NCBI GenBank assembly: GCA_037447655.1
Contig: JBBHKE010001398.1
Coordinates: 1 to 64,000, forward strand
Source of the DNA: Zygnema cylindricum
Taxonomy: Eukaryota > Streptophyta > Zygnematophyceae > Zygnematales > Zygnemataceae
Direction of reading: 5' to 3'
DNA length: 64,000 nucleotides
The translations under genes and the position numbers were made by a program. Below, piece by piece: positions 54,953-64,000 of this stretch (position 1 is the first letter of the stretch; every line of letters starts with the position of its first letter). A model generated the notes under the pieces. That model was not told the origin of the DNA and did not search any database. It saw only the letters and a program-made list of their open reading frames with translations.

Positions 54953-56041
54953 TATAGTATCAAAGATTTGGTTAGAAACCAGAGAGAAGCTTGCTCACCC
55001 AAAAATCGAGTGCCGTGATCGGCGAGGGTGCTGTGACCTGTGTCGTTGGAACCACAATGTGAAGTGGTTAGGGATAGGAGGGAAACTAAATGACCACATT
55101 GCCAGCGGCCGCTGTTTCGATGTGGGGCGTGCTTAGGTCCTTAAGATTCAGGCGGGAAGGGCAGTGTAGCCACCCGTGAAACTCACTCCAATTACCTAGA
55201 GGCCAAACAAACTTGTCTTCTCCTAGCGATGATTCATGTGTACAGGGAGGGCTTTAAGCCATGAAGGGTGAGGATGTAAGGATTAGAGAGCAAAAGATCT
55301 TCATGTAGTGGGAAATGGAAAATTTGCTAATGGAGGAGAAGGAAAATGGAGTACTTTACTTCTCTAAGAGCAAAAGAGTCCAGAAATGACTCAAAACTTT
55401 TCAAACTCTACATTGTTACCGTTGATTGCTTTCAATTTCGCTGTTGCATAATTGGTGGTTGAATTTCACCTTTGAGAGCTTTCAATTTTGCAATTGCAAA
55501 ATTTGTGGGAAAATTTTACTTTTCTATTTCAATGTTTGGGAAAATTGAATTTTCACTAACTTACTTTTAATGTTTATTTTATTTTTCATATTTTGATATC
55601 TTCTAAAGGATTTTTTAAGGAGACGAAGTCTTGGATTGGAGAAATATAAGGACTTCAAATCTAATTCAAACTCTTCTGGTTAATTATACTCTACCTTTCT
55701 TTATTGCTTGATTTTATTGTGTGATAATGGCAAATTCTGGATATAAACATGAAATGGAAAATGTTTTAAATGTTTTGAATGTTTTGAGAAGCGTACTGTG
55801 AAATGGGTCAAAAGATTTAATAATCATTTTGTTGTTGTAGATGAATGAATTTCATAATTGCATGTGAATTGAAAGATGTTAAGGAAAATGGTTACGATAA
55901 AAATCCTTATTTTGTTATGATTTGCATGAATATTTTGGGAGGGAATTCTGACCCATAGAATGAGAGGCATGTCAAAAACTTTAGAATAGAAAATGGTTCA
56001 CTGTATTTGCGAACAGGGGATAGATTATGCATTCATGAAAT
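54953..56041. other. gypsy leader and non-coding interior
   Basis: After the primer site the sequence shows no gag, protease or RT motifs. Short A/T-rich tracts such as repeated TTGAATGTTTTGA-like stretches (about 55765-55790) are present. From about 55965 a decayed reading FRIENGSLYLRTGD resembles the connection that precedes integrase in gypsy elements. A large internal deletion is the simplest explanation. Confidence 0.5.
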
Positions 56042-57063
56042 GGAGACTTAAGAAAACAACTTTTACAAGAAGCCCACGAGCATTTAGGATATCTAGGTTG
56101 AGATAAAACTCTTAGCTGGTTGCATGGTAGATTGTTTTAGCCTGGGATGGCAAAGGAGGTGTCGAAACATGTGGAAAGTTGTGTCCCTTGCTAATAGAGT
56201 AAACCTAGTAACCAAAAACCTAAAGGTCTCTTAAAACCATTAGATATCCGTGAAAGACCATGGTAATCTGTTTATATGGATTTTATTGTCAGGTTGCTTA
56301 CTACATCTAAAAGAAATGACAATATCACGGTCGTAGTCGATAGGTTCACTAAATGGCAGTATTTATCCCTTGCAAAACTACTCATTCGGTTGTAAATATT
56401 GCAAAGTTATATTTTGACAACATGGTTAGAGATCATGGAATCCCGCTGTCTATAGTGAGGGATACAGATTCTAAATTTACTCCTGCGTTTTGGAAAGAAT
56501 TGCAACAAAATTTAGGCACTAAATTGAAAATCAGTACCTCTTGTCATCCTCAAACAAATAGACAAACACAAAGGATGAACCGTACACTGGAACAAATGCT
56601 TAAGACTGTTTGCAGTGGAGTTCAGAACACATGGGAATCTAAACTGCCATTACTCGAATTTGCATACAATTCATGTAAACATACTAATACAAAATTCTCA
56701 CCGTTTGAAATTGCATACGGATACCAACCGAGAGAAGCATTATAGTTAATAACATGGGTTACTCAAGAGAATAGGGGTTCTAGAACCGAGTTTTGGGAAT
56801 ACATTCAAACAGTTTGGAAAACAGTCCGAGATGCATTAGTGGAGGCACAAAGAAGGCACGAATTGGATCCCTCAATAATTATAGAACTTCAGGTCCACAA
56901 ATGTGTAATAGATTGGGTTGGTCAACGGTATAAGGTTGGCAATACTATATTTTGCCCAATGCATTACCTAGGAAGGCCTGAAGATGAGTTAACTTTAGAA
57001 GATAAAAATTTTGAGTTTTTACAAAGGTATTGGAGGGATAATATTATAGAAGTACCGTCTTGA
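56042..57063 (+). pseudogene. Ty3/gypsy integrase
   Basis: The N-terminal zinc region is readable with stops (AHEHLGYLG, then SCVPC). The core begins at DFIV and VVVDRFTKW, continues through HGIPLSIVRDTDSKFTPAFW with the second catalytic aspartate, and STSCHPQTNRQTQRMNRTLE with the glutamate. The C-terminal portion (56839-57063) is open and contains QRYKVGNTIF. The catalytic core survives in one frame from 56353 to 56745. This is the typical gypsy arrangement of integrase after RNase H, unlike the copia order elsewhere in the window. Confidence 0.85.
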
Positions 57064-57112
57064 GAATGAAATGTGTTTTAACTAAGGTTAGTTAAATATA
57101 AAGAGGGGATGA

Positions 57113-58085
57113 TGTTAGAGTAATAGTGGATCGAACTTGTTCTCAAATAGGTATTTAAATGTTACAAATATAGTCTTTTGAATTTGGTAGACATCCGCGA
57201 AAGAATCGTACGATTTGGAGTTGTATTTTAAAGATATAGCGATTGGTGTATTTAGGCGACAGCGCGAGGTCAAAATAACGAGTGGGTGTTTATTATAACG
57301 GGTTAAGGGTCAAACTAGCAACAGAATTTCAGGCGCACGTTTAAAAAGTACCAAATGAATCAATACATCTTTTGGTACGCACGATGGTTGGTTTCGTACA
57401 ATTTTTAGTACGAAACGTCACTTTCACTTTATAAAATTTTGTACGTAGTTTTTTGTGTGAAATTTACAACACACATTCGTGCGAAGTTGCGTTTCGTTTG
57501 GCGCGCAATTTTTCACGTAAATGTTACGTAGTGAAATATAGCGTTTGATTAGTTAGTAAATCCTACGTAGTTAGCAAGAGATTTCGCACGTTTTTGCATT
57601 GCTCAGTCTGAGTCATTGGTGATCAATGATTAGCCCAGGTAAAACCTATTCAACGGAGCGTTGACTCTGGTCTGGCTAGTCCACGGCGATGATGGATAAA
57701 TTGTGAAGTCTAACAGAAGAGTAGGCATCTTTTCCTTGGGAAAAATTTCTGGAAATTCTAACTGATCTTCGTCATGAGCGAATAATACCAATTTGGAGCA
57801 ATGACATTTTTGCACTGAAATATCTTACTAACTAAGTAGTATTTTAGTAGTTATAAGATAGAATTATTAAGAGTGGAGAGTAATCGAAAACACTTTAAAA
57901 GAAGGGTTCAACCACGAGTGACAAAGACCAAGCTAATGTTATGTGGACAGAAGCTTCTTCTAATTTAAAGTTTATCCTTGTGTGGGTGCTTTCCAATGTG
58001 GATGTGTGTTTTCTAATATGTAGAATGTGTGGTTGAAATTGGTTGTAGCAATGGGATTTTTTTAGAGGTAGGAAATCGCATTACT
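57113..58085 (+). repeat. 3' LTR of the gypsy element
   Basis: It starts TGTTAGAGTAATAG after the purine run and ends near GCATTACT, about 973 bp. The terminal 210 bp match 54742-54952. The middle has several GTAC motifs (CGTACGATTTGG, GTACGAAACG). No second full copy exists in the window. Confidence 0.65.
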
Positions 58086-58490
58086 CTAGTACACTCAACT
58101 GTACGTGTTATTTCTCAGACGCGCAGCAAACCCCCTTCCCTACGATTCTGGTAAAATATTGCGATATTTCTTTCATTATTTCTAATTTAAGGGGGTTTTA
58201 CTTCATAACCCCTTCTAAAATGTCATTTTGACAATTTTTTTTTATAAATGGCAGTTAATGGCGGCATTGTGATAAATTTGTTCGTTTGCTTTGTTCATCT
58301 AGTTTTCAATAAAGTTTGATTTTAATAATTTACAATGTAATTTAATTTTTTTTGTTTCAGTACTATAATTTTAGAACAATAAACTATTATTTTAAATTTG
58401 TCAACGCTTAAATGCCTCCCTATCCGTAATAAATTTCAGTTAAACAACTTACGGAACAGATTTTTACACTTGTAATGCCACACTATATAA
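58086..58490. other. no gene recognised; AT-rich spacer
   Basis: AT-rich sequence lies between the gypsy 3' LTR and the K2 LTR. The only structure noted is an inverted repeat around AAGGGGGTTTTACTTCATAACCCCTT (about 58190-58216, arms AAGGGG and CCCCTT). No open frame or family match is seen. Confidence 0.5.
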
Positions 58491-59528
58491 TGTTGTTCTA
58501 CAACCACCGTTGCACAAGGAGAACCACCAGTAGTAGTGGAAGTAGACATTAAAACAACAAAAACTATCAAAACACCTACTCAACATCCAGCTTTGATCCA
58601 ACATAGAATATGACTCAAAAAGCCAATATAAATCAAATTTTACACAGTGATACACAACACAATAAAATGACAATTCCCAAAATTGCAGCTCAAATGGCTA
58701 AGTAAACCATAAGATATAATGTCTGGAATATTTCCAAAAACTGCCCTTAGAAATTATATTTTCAAAACTAGATACTACAAAATTGGCTAAGTCGTAAATT
58801 ATATACTCACAATGTGTATCTATTGGTCTTCACTAATTTGGGTAACTGTAACTGTGGTTATTACCCTAACTAACGACAAAGTATCTAACCTGTACGTTAC
58901 TGTACCATTAGTTACTCACAAACCCTGATTACTATTTTCCAAAAACCTAATTAATGGAACACTATTTTTCATTACACTAAACTACAAAACAATGTTTATT
59001 CAGATATTTTCCAATATCTAACCGTACACAAAACGTTCTCGATGCTTAGTCAGCGGTAGTCGCTAAAGTCTAGCTGACCGTGGTAGTGTAGTACAAAGCA
59101 CCTGAGTGCTTCATCACTTGTGGTCCCACGTAAATCACGCTTGTGGTCCCTTGTGAATCACGCTTGTGGTCCCAGGTGAAACACGCTTGTGATCCCAGGT
59201 GAATCACGTCCATTGGAACAAATTGAATTGACGATGGTACCGTCGAACCGTACGATATATTTTCGGAATACCCGGTTCAGATTTCGTTCGTCCGATCCTG
59301 TGAATACAATCGTCAACTGCGTGACGCGTGTGGCTGACTCTCGCCGCCACTCCGTAAAATCAACATAAGTTCTCTTGCCGACACGTGTCCTTGTAAAAGT
59401 ACAATATACTCTATTGTACTTTTGCTACTGTAACACTAATTAAAGTAAGTATTACAACAGACTACTTAGAAAATATTCTAATTTATTTTAGCCCTATCTA
59501 CTGAAATAAATATTTCTAAATTACAACA
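58491..59528 (-). repeat. 3' LTR of K2 (family K)
   Basis: On the minus strand it starts TGTTGTAATTTAG at 59528 and ends GTAGAACAACA at 58491 (1038 bp), with TGTTG/CAACA inverted ends. It contains a four-copy 23-bp tandem repeat (59117-59208), the hairpin GCAATTTTGGGAATTGC, and near the end an ATG followed by an open frame encoding MSTSTTTGG. No tRNA-like block or family-A hairpin is seen. Confidence 0.75.
59117..59208 (-). repeat. 23-bp minisatellite in the K2 LTR
   Basis: Four contiguous 23-bp units of the type CTTGTGGTCCCAGGTGAATCACG (plus strand) differ at only a few positions each. The inverted LTR remnant at 19865-21060 has a single related unit (about 20559-20577), so the array expanded in the K2 lineage. 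Confidence 0.85.
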
Positions 59529-59559
59529 CTCCCTTAAATCTTTAGACTATGTTACTCAC

Positions 59560-61290
59560 TTAGTCCAATAGCATCTCTGCAAGACTATAGCTTAGGAGCA
59601 GGAAGATCTTTTGTTAACATGTCAGCCACCATCTTCTCGTCCGGTAAATAACACAATTTCCCGACTTTTGCAAGTACCTTTTCTCAAACAAAGTGAAGTC
59701 TAACATCCATGTGTTTGCTCTTAAAGTGGTGCCTGGGGTTAAAGGCAATTGCAATGGCTGCCTGGTTCTCACACCTGATAGCCTGAGGACTAGTTTGCAT
59801 ATACCCAAGTTCTTGTAAAATGGACTTGACCTATAGGAGCTCCTTGAGGGCGGAAGCTGCTGCCATATATTCTGACTCCATTGTGGATTGAGCTTTAACT
59901 TTTTGTAATGTGCTACTCCTGTAGCAAGTTCTATCTCCAATCTTCAGAACAAAGTCGGTCGTAGATTTTCGGCTTAGCATGTCTCCATAGCTAACATCGC
60001 TCCACGTCTGTATTTTCACCTCTCCTCCTTCGAGTACAAGCTTAAGATTTCAAGGACCTGCAAGATTACTCAACACCCTTTTTGATGCTTCTTTATATGC
60101 CTTTTTAGGATTCTGCAGACTTCTACTCAAGGCTCCCACAGCTGTTGCAATGTTGGGTCTCGTACAATTTATAAAATATATAAGACTTCCAACTACCTGT
60201 CTATATGGCTTTGAAGCCATAAACTCTTCCTCCACTGTCTGTAGACTCTAACAAACCATTATGCCAGAGTCTGACTCAATTCCTTCCAATTTTTGCCTGA
60301 TATCCATGGGAGTTACAAATCCTTTGGCATATTTCATTTCAAAATTTTCCAGCATGTTACCTATTGCTTCTTTCTAAGTCAACATAATCAACCTTTAGTT
60401 TCTTTCTCTTTCTACCTGTATACCTAAGATATACTTGGCCTCTCCGAAGTCTCTCATTTCAAACCTAGACCTTTTAAGCCGCTTTAATGCTGTTTATTTC
60501 ATCCATTGACTTGCTTATTAATAATAGACCATCCACATATATAGCAATGTAAATTATCCCATTCTCCCCTTTTAGAACATATTCAGAATGATCTAAGCTA
60601 TTTCTCTTAAAACCGAGCCAAGTCAAAAACTCATTTAACTTCAAATTCCATTGTCCAGGGCTTGTTTAAGCCATACAAAGACTTTATCTATTTACACACC
60701 GATTCCTCTTTTCTTTTTTCTACATACATATCAGGTTATTTCATGTAGATGGTCTCTTCCAACTATCTATGCAAGAAAGCAGTTTTGACATCCATTTGTT
60801 GTATTTCCATATTCTCTATAGCCTCTAGACTTAGCAAAATTCGACTTAGCAAAATTTTGACAGTATGGAATTTAACAACTGGAGAGAAGGTTTCTTCAAA
60901 ATTAATACATTTTTTTTATTATACCCCTTATCCACTAGTTTGGCCATATACCTTTGAATGGTGTTGTCCGGGTTCAACTTCACCTTCAATACCCATTTGC
61001 TTCCAATGGCTTTTATGCCCGGAGGAAGATCCACCAGCTCCCATGTTTGTGCCTCCATAATAGATTTCATTTCATCGTTTGCCGCCTCAATCTAGTGATT
61101 TCTCTCGGGTGATGAAAAGGCCTCCAGAATTGTTAGAGGATCCTGTGTAGCTACAGAAAAAGTGAAGTAAGAGCTTGCTTGCAGACGGCTGCTAGATCTC
61201 TTTCCTCCCGAAAATTCTAGGGCTGAAATCGTCAGCACCCTGTTATTTGACTACCTTGGCTAATCCGCGACCTATTGTAGACAGGACGGT
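59560..61290 (-). pseudogene. K2 RT and RNase H
   Basis: The minus strand encodes [18 protein letters not shown], then, in broken frames, the HQMDVKTAFLHR segment, KSLYG and the IAIYVDGLLLI region, where YVDD appears as YVDG (about 60525-60540). After SKPYRQVVGSLIYFIN comes RNase H with WSDVSYGD, STTDFVLKIG, STMESEYMAAASALKELL and the C-terminal KHMDVRLHF. Stops and frame shifts are frequent. It is the closest relative of the J copy at 17720-19195. Coding ends near the polypurine tract at 59546. Confidence 0.75.
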
Positions 61291-61298
61291 GTAATCGT

Positions 61299-62372
61299 TG
61301 TAGAAATTGATGGTTGTTTTATTATTTTCTAGGTCTAAAATTAAATGCAAAAAAGAAGGTGAGGCGATCTGCCTCTAACTCCTCTCTTCAACTCCCACAC
61401 TTGTTGCAGTCACTTAAAGTTGGAGAGGAAGCTAGAGCCATGGCTGCCTATGCTATCAAGAGATTTACGGGTAGTACATTACTTCATATACGGTTAGTAG
61501 ATTAGTTGATTTGCTAAAAGAAAAGCTGTCGGACCCAAGATTTGATCCTGGTACTGCCAATAGCCAGTAGCTTTATCCATTTAGTCTAAGACTAGTGTTA
61601 GGTCATATAGGGTTTGATAATTTTATGAATGTTTCCACGTCGACTAATTCATTTAACGGTAACTATTTACTAGAAACATAGATTCGGTTATGTTAAATAC
61701 GGATTAAGGTACGGAGAAGAAACGGGTACCCGCATTTGTTTCGATAGCGAAACGAATACCGCGCAAGTATTTTTGACGGATACGATTGAAATCTGCATTT
61801 AATGGGACGGGCGGAATGAATGTCAAGATCGCGTAAGAGGATTTCAGCGGTTTGTGGTCATCCCCACATCGGATGACACGTGGCACCATGACATTGGATT
61901 TTGGCATCTCCAAGGATTACGGAAACAAATCCGGATATGACATGTGTCGACTTTTTGGCCATGTCGTACAATGTCCGTACAAAAAATGCACCAGCACCAG
62001 TACCTTTCTGTGCGGCACAGTAATATGATTGGTGTCGTATGTCAATAGATAGAGTTTTAGAGAGAGATAAGACTTAGAAAAATTTGGTAGATAAGACCCT
62101 CTCTCCTAGAGAGCTTTTATACAAAAACGTCAACTTTGACCCTCCATAACTTACTGCTCAGGGGAGCAAATTTAGAGATTCTTTTTGCATATTCATAGGT
62201 TCTTTTTGCTATCGACTTAGGGGAGTCTTGCCTTTACAAGGGTGAAGGTGGTCAAAGTTTTTGTCTGCCACGGTGGGAGTTATTCTTGCTGAAAAACAAA
62301 GGGGTCAGGGTTATTCTAGAGGATTCTTTCAAGCTGCCCTTTCTGAGGACCTATGGAGGTCTCAAAGTTGCA
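61299..62372 (+). repeat. solo family-A LTR inside K2
   Basis: It is a 1074-bp LTR starting TGTAGAAATTGATGG and ending AAAGTTGCA, with no internal region on either side. Flanks ATCGT (61294-61298) and ACCGT (62373-62377) match at four of five bases and differ by a C/T transition, as expected for an old 5-bp target duplication. It lies between the integrase and RT of K2 and carries the antisense tRNA-like block (about 61500-61600) and the hairpin CCTTTACAAGGGTGAAGG (62231-62248). Confidence 0.8.
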
Positions 62373-62476
62373 ACCGTTTGTTCCGCCTGAGCTAGAACGT
62401 GTGGTGAAGCATCCTGTGAAGTCACTAAGGGAAGTGAAGGAAGAGTAGTCCCACTAGGCTGTGGAAAGTAGACTCG

Positions 62477-63304
62477 CTACGTATGATGAAAGATGACATA
62501 TTCGTGTTTTTCCTTTGCCGGTTTGTCTGGTACTTTATAAGAGTCAACCGAATCTATCTCATTTTTAATCTGGATATTTCTAGAGATAACCAATTTTTGT
62601 TTCTCAAATAAAAAAACACTATAACCTTTTGCATTATCATCATACCCCATGAAAATACCTGGTAAGCCCTTAGCATCCATTTTCCATCTACCCTGTGAAG
62701 TATCTAGAATAAAACACTTGCAGCCAAAGATCTTAAAGTGACTAATATCAAGTTTTTCTCCTGTCCAAAGCTCATAAGGTGTAGTGTTAATGGATCTAGA
62801 GGCAATTATGTTCTTAATATAAACAGCACAGTTAAGTGTTTTAGCCCATAATTTCAAATTTAGCCCTTTATCTGCAAGCATGGACCAGGCACTCTTTGTC
62901 ACTGTCCTATTTAATATCGCAGAAACACCATTCTGTGTTGGTGTATATAGAACTGTTAGATTGTGGCTCATACCTTCATGAAAGAGAAACTCTTCCAATT
63001 CCTTCGATGTGTATTCTCCCCCATTGTCCGATCTGAGCGCAAAGATTGGAACTTCATCAAGCTTTTCCGCCCATGCATTGTAATGTTTGAAGTGAGTAAA
63101 CACTTCACTTTTATGCTGCATGAAGTAAACTTTGGTGTACCTCGAGTAGTCATCTATGAATGTATCCATATAGTGGACGCCTCGAGGTGAAGCCACTTGA
63201 GAAGGACCAAGAACTTCAAAATGTATTAGCTGCAAAACTTTCTCCGATCTCTGGTCTGTTTCCAAGAAGCGACAATTTGTGGATCTTGTCAAGTGAACAA
63301 CCAT
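62477..63304 (-). pseudogene. K2 integrase, open but with altered active site
   Basis: The 275-codon frame spans the integrase core and C-terminal region. TFIDDYSRYTKVYFMQHKS, LRSDNGGEYTSKELEEF and the GYDDNAKGYSVFLFEKQK segment are well preserved. The first catalytic aspartate (usually HSDV or HTDI) is a glutamate (HFEV), and the glutamate of NGVAERLNRT is missing (NGVSAILNRT). With two of three acidic residues changed, the enzyme should be inactive although the frame is open. The N-terminal end runs into the GAG-pre-integrase region at about 63300. Confidence 0.85.
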
Positions 63305-63338
63305 AACATGATTTTATAGGATGAGAACTGAGAGAAAC

Positions 63339-64000
63339 TCACGCAACTTTTCCCGAGTTCACCATTTTCTTATGACTATCATAATTTATATGTCCTAATC
63401 TTTTATGCCACAACTCATTATCAGATTGGACACTTGAGTAGAGAACATCATTTGCTTTATATTCAACCATGTCCATCCGGTACATTTTGCTAGCATCTCT
63501 AATTCCTATTTCTGCTACTTTCCCTTTTTTGCTAACAACCTGTCTACCTTCTTTCAGAACAACTTCAAAGCCTTTCCTCTCCAATAAGGATGTAGAAAAT
63601 AGATTTTTCTTAAAGTCTGGAACATACATAACATTGTGAAAGGTTCTCTCTACCGACTTTCCCCCCACATCTACTATCAAAGATACATCACCTTGAGCTG
63701 AGGTTTGAACACTCATGCCACAAACATAGTAGATAATATTAAGAGACATTTGCTTGAGATTTGTAAAAGCCGCCCTGTTCCACCACATGTGGGCCGACGC
63801 TCTCGTGTCCACGATCCATCGTGCATCCTTTGGACCCTCTATGGTTGCCGCCATATCAAATAACTGCGCTTCCTCTTGCTCTTTGAAGCTTAGAGACTCA
63901 TCTGCATCAGTTGCAGAAGCTAAAAAAAGAGCATTTCCACGGGTATGATTTCCAGAAAAACCTCTGTGATATTGGCTCTGCTGCCAACCTGGCTTGTATA
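63339..64000 (-). pseudogene. K2 gag end, protease and GAG-pre-integrase
   Basis: The protease site reads RWIVDTRASAHM; the catalytic aspartate remains but the following Ser/Thr-Gly is Thr-Arg, which should abolish activity. It continues through the LIVDVGGKSVERTFHNVMYV region and FKKNLFSTSLLERKGFEV to NELWHKRLGHINYDSHKKM of GAG-pre-integrase. A stop near 63336 precedes the integrase frame. The last 140 bases encode a Ser/Glu-rich segment (DADESLSFKEQEEAQLF) belonging to the end of gag. The element continues beyond the window. Confidence 0.8.

Larger units (their letters stand above)
54742..58085 (+). mobile_element. Ty3/gypsy element remnant with truncated 5' LTR
   Basis: The last 211 bp of an LTR (54742-54952) repeat at about 57872-58085 (shared TGCTTTCCAATGTGGATGTGT and GGTTGAAATTGGTTGTAG). 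After the 5' piece comes TATAGTATCAAAGATTTGG, a decayed match to a standard initiator-tRNA primer site. Coding sequence survives only for integrase (56042-57063); gag, protease and RT are missing. A purine run (AAAGAGGGGA, ending about 57109) precedes the 3' LTR. The missing left part of the 5' LTR coincides exactly with the end of the E6 LTR. Confidence 0.75.
58491..64000 (-). mobile_element. K2: family-K copia element, continuing past the right edge
   Basis: Reading leftwards: gag end and protease (63339-64000), integrase (62477-63304), an inserted solo family-A LTR (61299-62372), RT (60050-61290), RNase H (59560-60019), polypurine tract (complement of 59529-59546, GATTTAAGGGAG) and 3' LTR (58491-59528). 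The 5' LTR and most of gag are outside the window. The 3' flank is TATAA (58486-58490). Coding sequence carries stops and active-site changes. Confidence 0.8.

Overview
The window is eukaryotic, repeat-dense and effectively free of host genes. Nearly every supportable feature is a transposable element, mostly Ty1/copia LTR retrotransposons of plant type (order gag, protease, GAG-pre-integrase, integrase, RT, RNase H), plus one Ty3/gypsy remnant and small terminal-inverted-repeat (TIR) elements. Plant-type copia and gypsy domains and the primer sites point to a streptophyte with a large, repeat-rich genome. I cannot name the species. No intact cellular gene, rRNA or canonical tRNA was recognised. 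Family names used below (A, B, K, L) and element names (E2-E6, F, G, H, J, K2) are mine.

Layout. 1-5.2 kb: two related TIR elements (MITE-1, MITE-2), a second TIR family rich in GATATATC, and unrecognised AT-rich DNA. 5.2-21.8 kb: an old minus-strand copia (G) split by two later insertions. One is a composite family-A copia (E3, 5907-16640, 5-bp target duplication GTACG) that itself contains a 5'-truncated second copy (E2). The other is a chimeric element J (17150-21456) made of a family-B LTR fragment, a family-K RT-RNase H and a family-K LTR. 21.8-23.7 kb: purine-rich then pyrimidine-rich DNA. 23.7-30.1 kb: a full-length but decayed family-A element F. 30.1-33.7 kb: two inverted 202-bp MITEs, minisatellites, and a second copy of the repeat that also precedes F. 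33.7-43.7 kb: family-A element H, whose 5' LTR is split by a complete minus-strand copy E4 (33819-40251, target duplication ATGGC). 43.7-49.6 kb: minus-strand family-B element E5. 49.6-54.7 kb: an LTR remnant L and a 5'-truncated copy E6 whose 3' LTR carries a family-K LTR remnant. 54.7-58.1 kb: a deleted gypsy element. 58.5-64 kb: minus-strand family-K element K2, which continues beyond the right edge and is interrupted by a solo family-A LTR.

No copy seen is autonomous as written; even E4 has two nonsense and two frameshift lesions. The interest lies in the LTR architecture of families A, B and L. Each LTR carries (i) a conserved hairpin with a near-invariant core, (ii) an antisense tRNA-like block with A-box-like and B-box-like sequences followed by oligo-T, and (iii) short hairpins near the 3' end, one of which keeps pairing through compensatory changes. 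In families A and B the primer-binding site is complementary to the anticodon stem-loop of initiator tRNA-Met rather than to its 3' end, and the ATG inside it is in frame with gag, so primer site and gag start appear to coincide. These are sequence-based proposals, not demonstrated functions.
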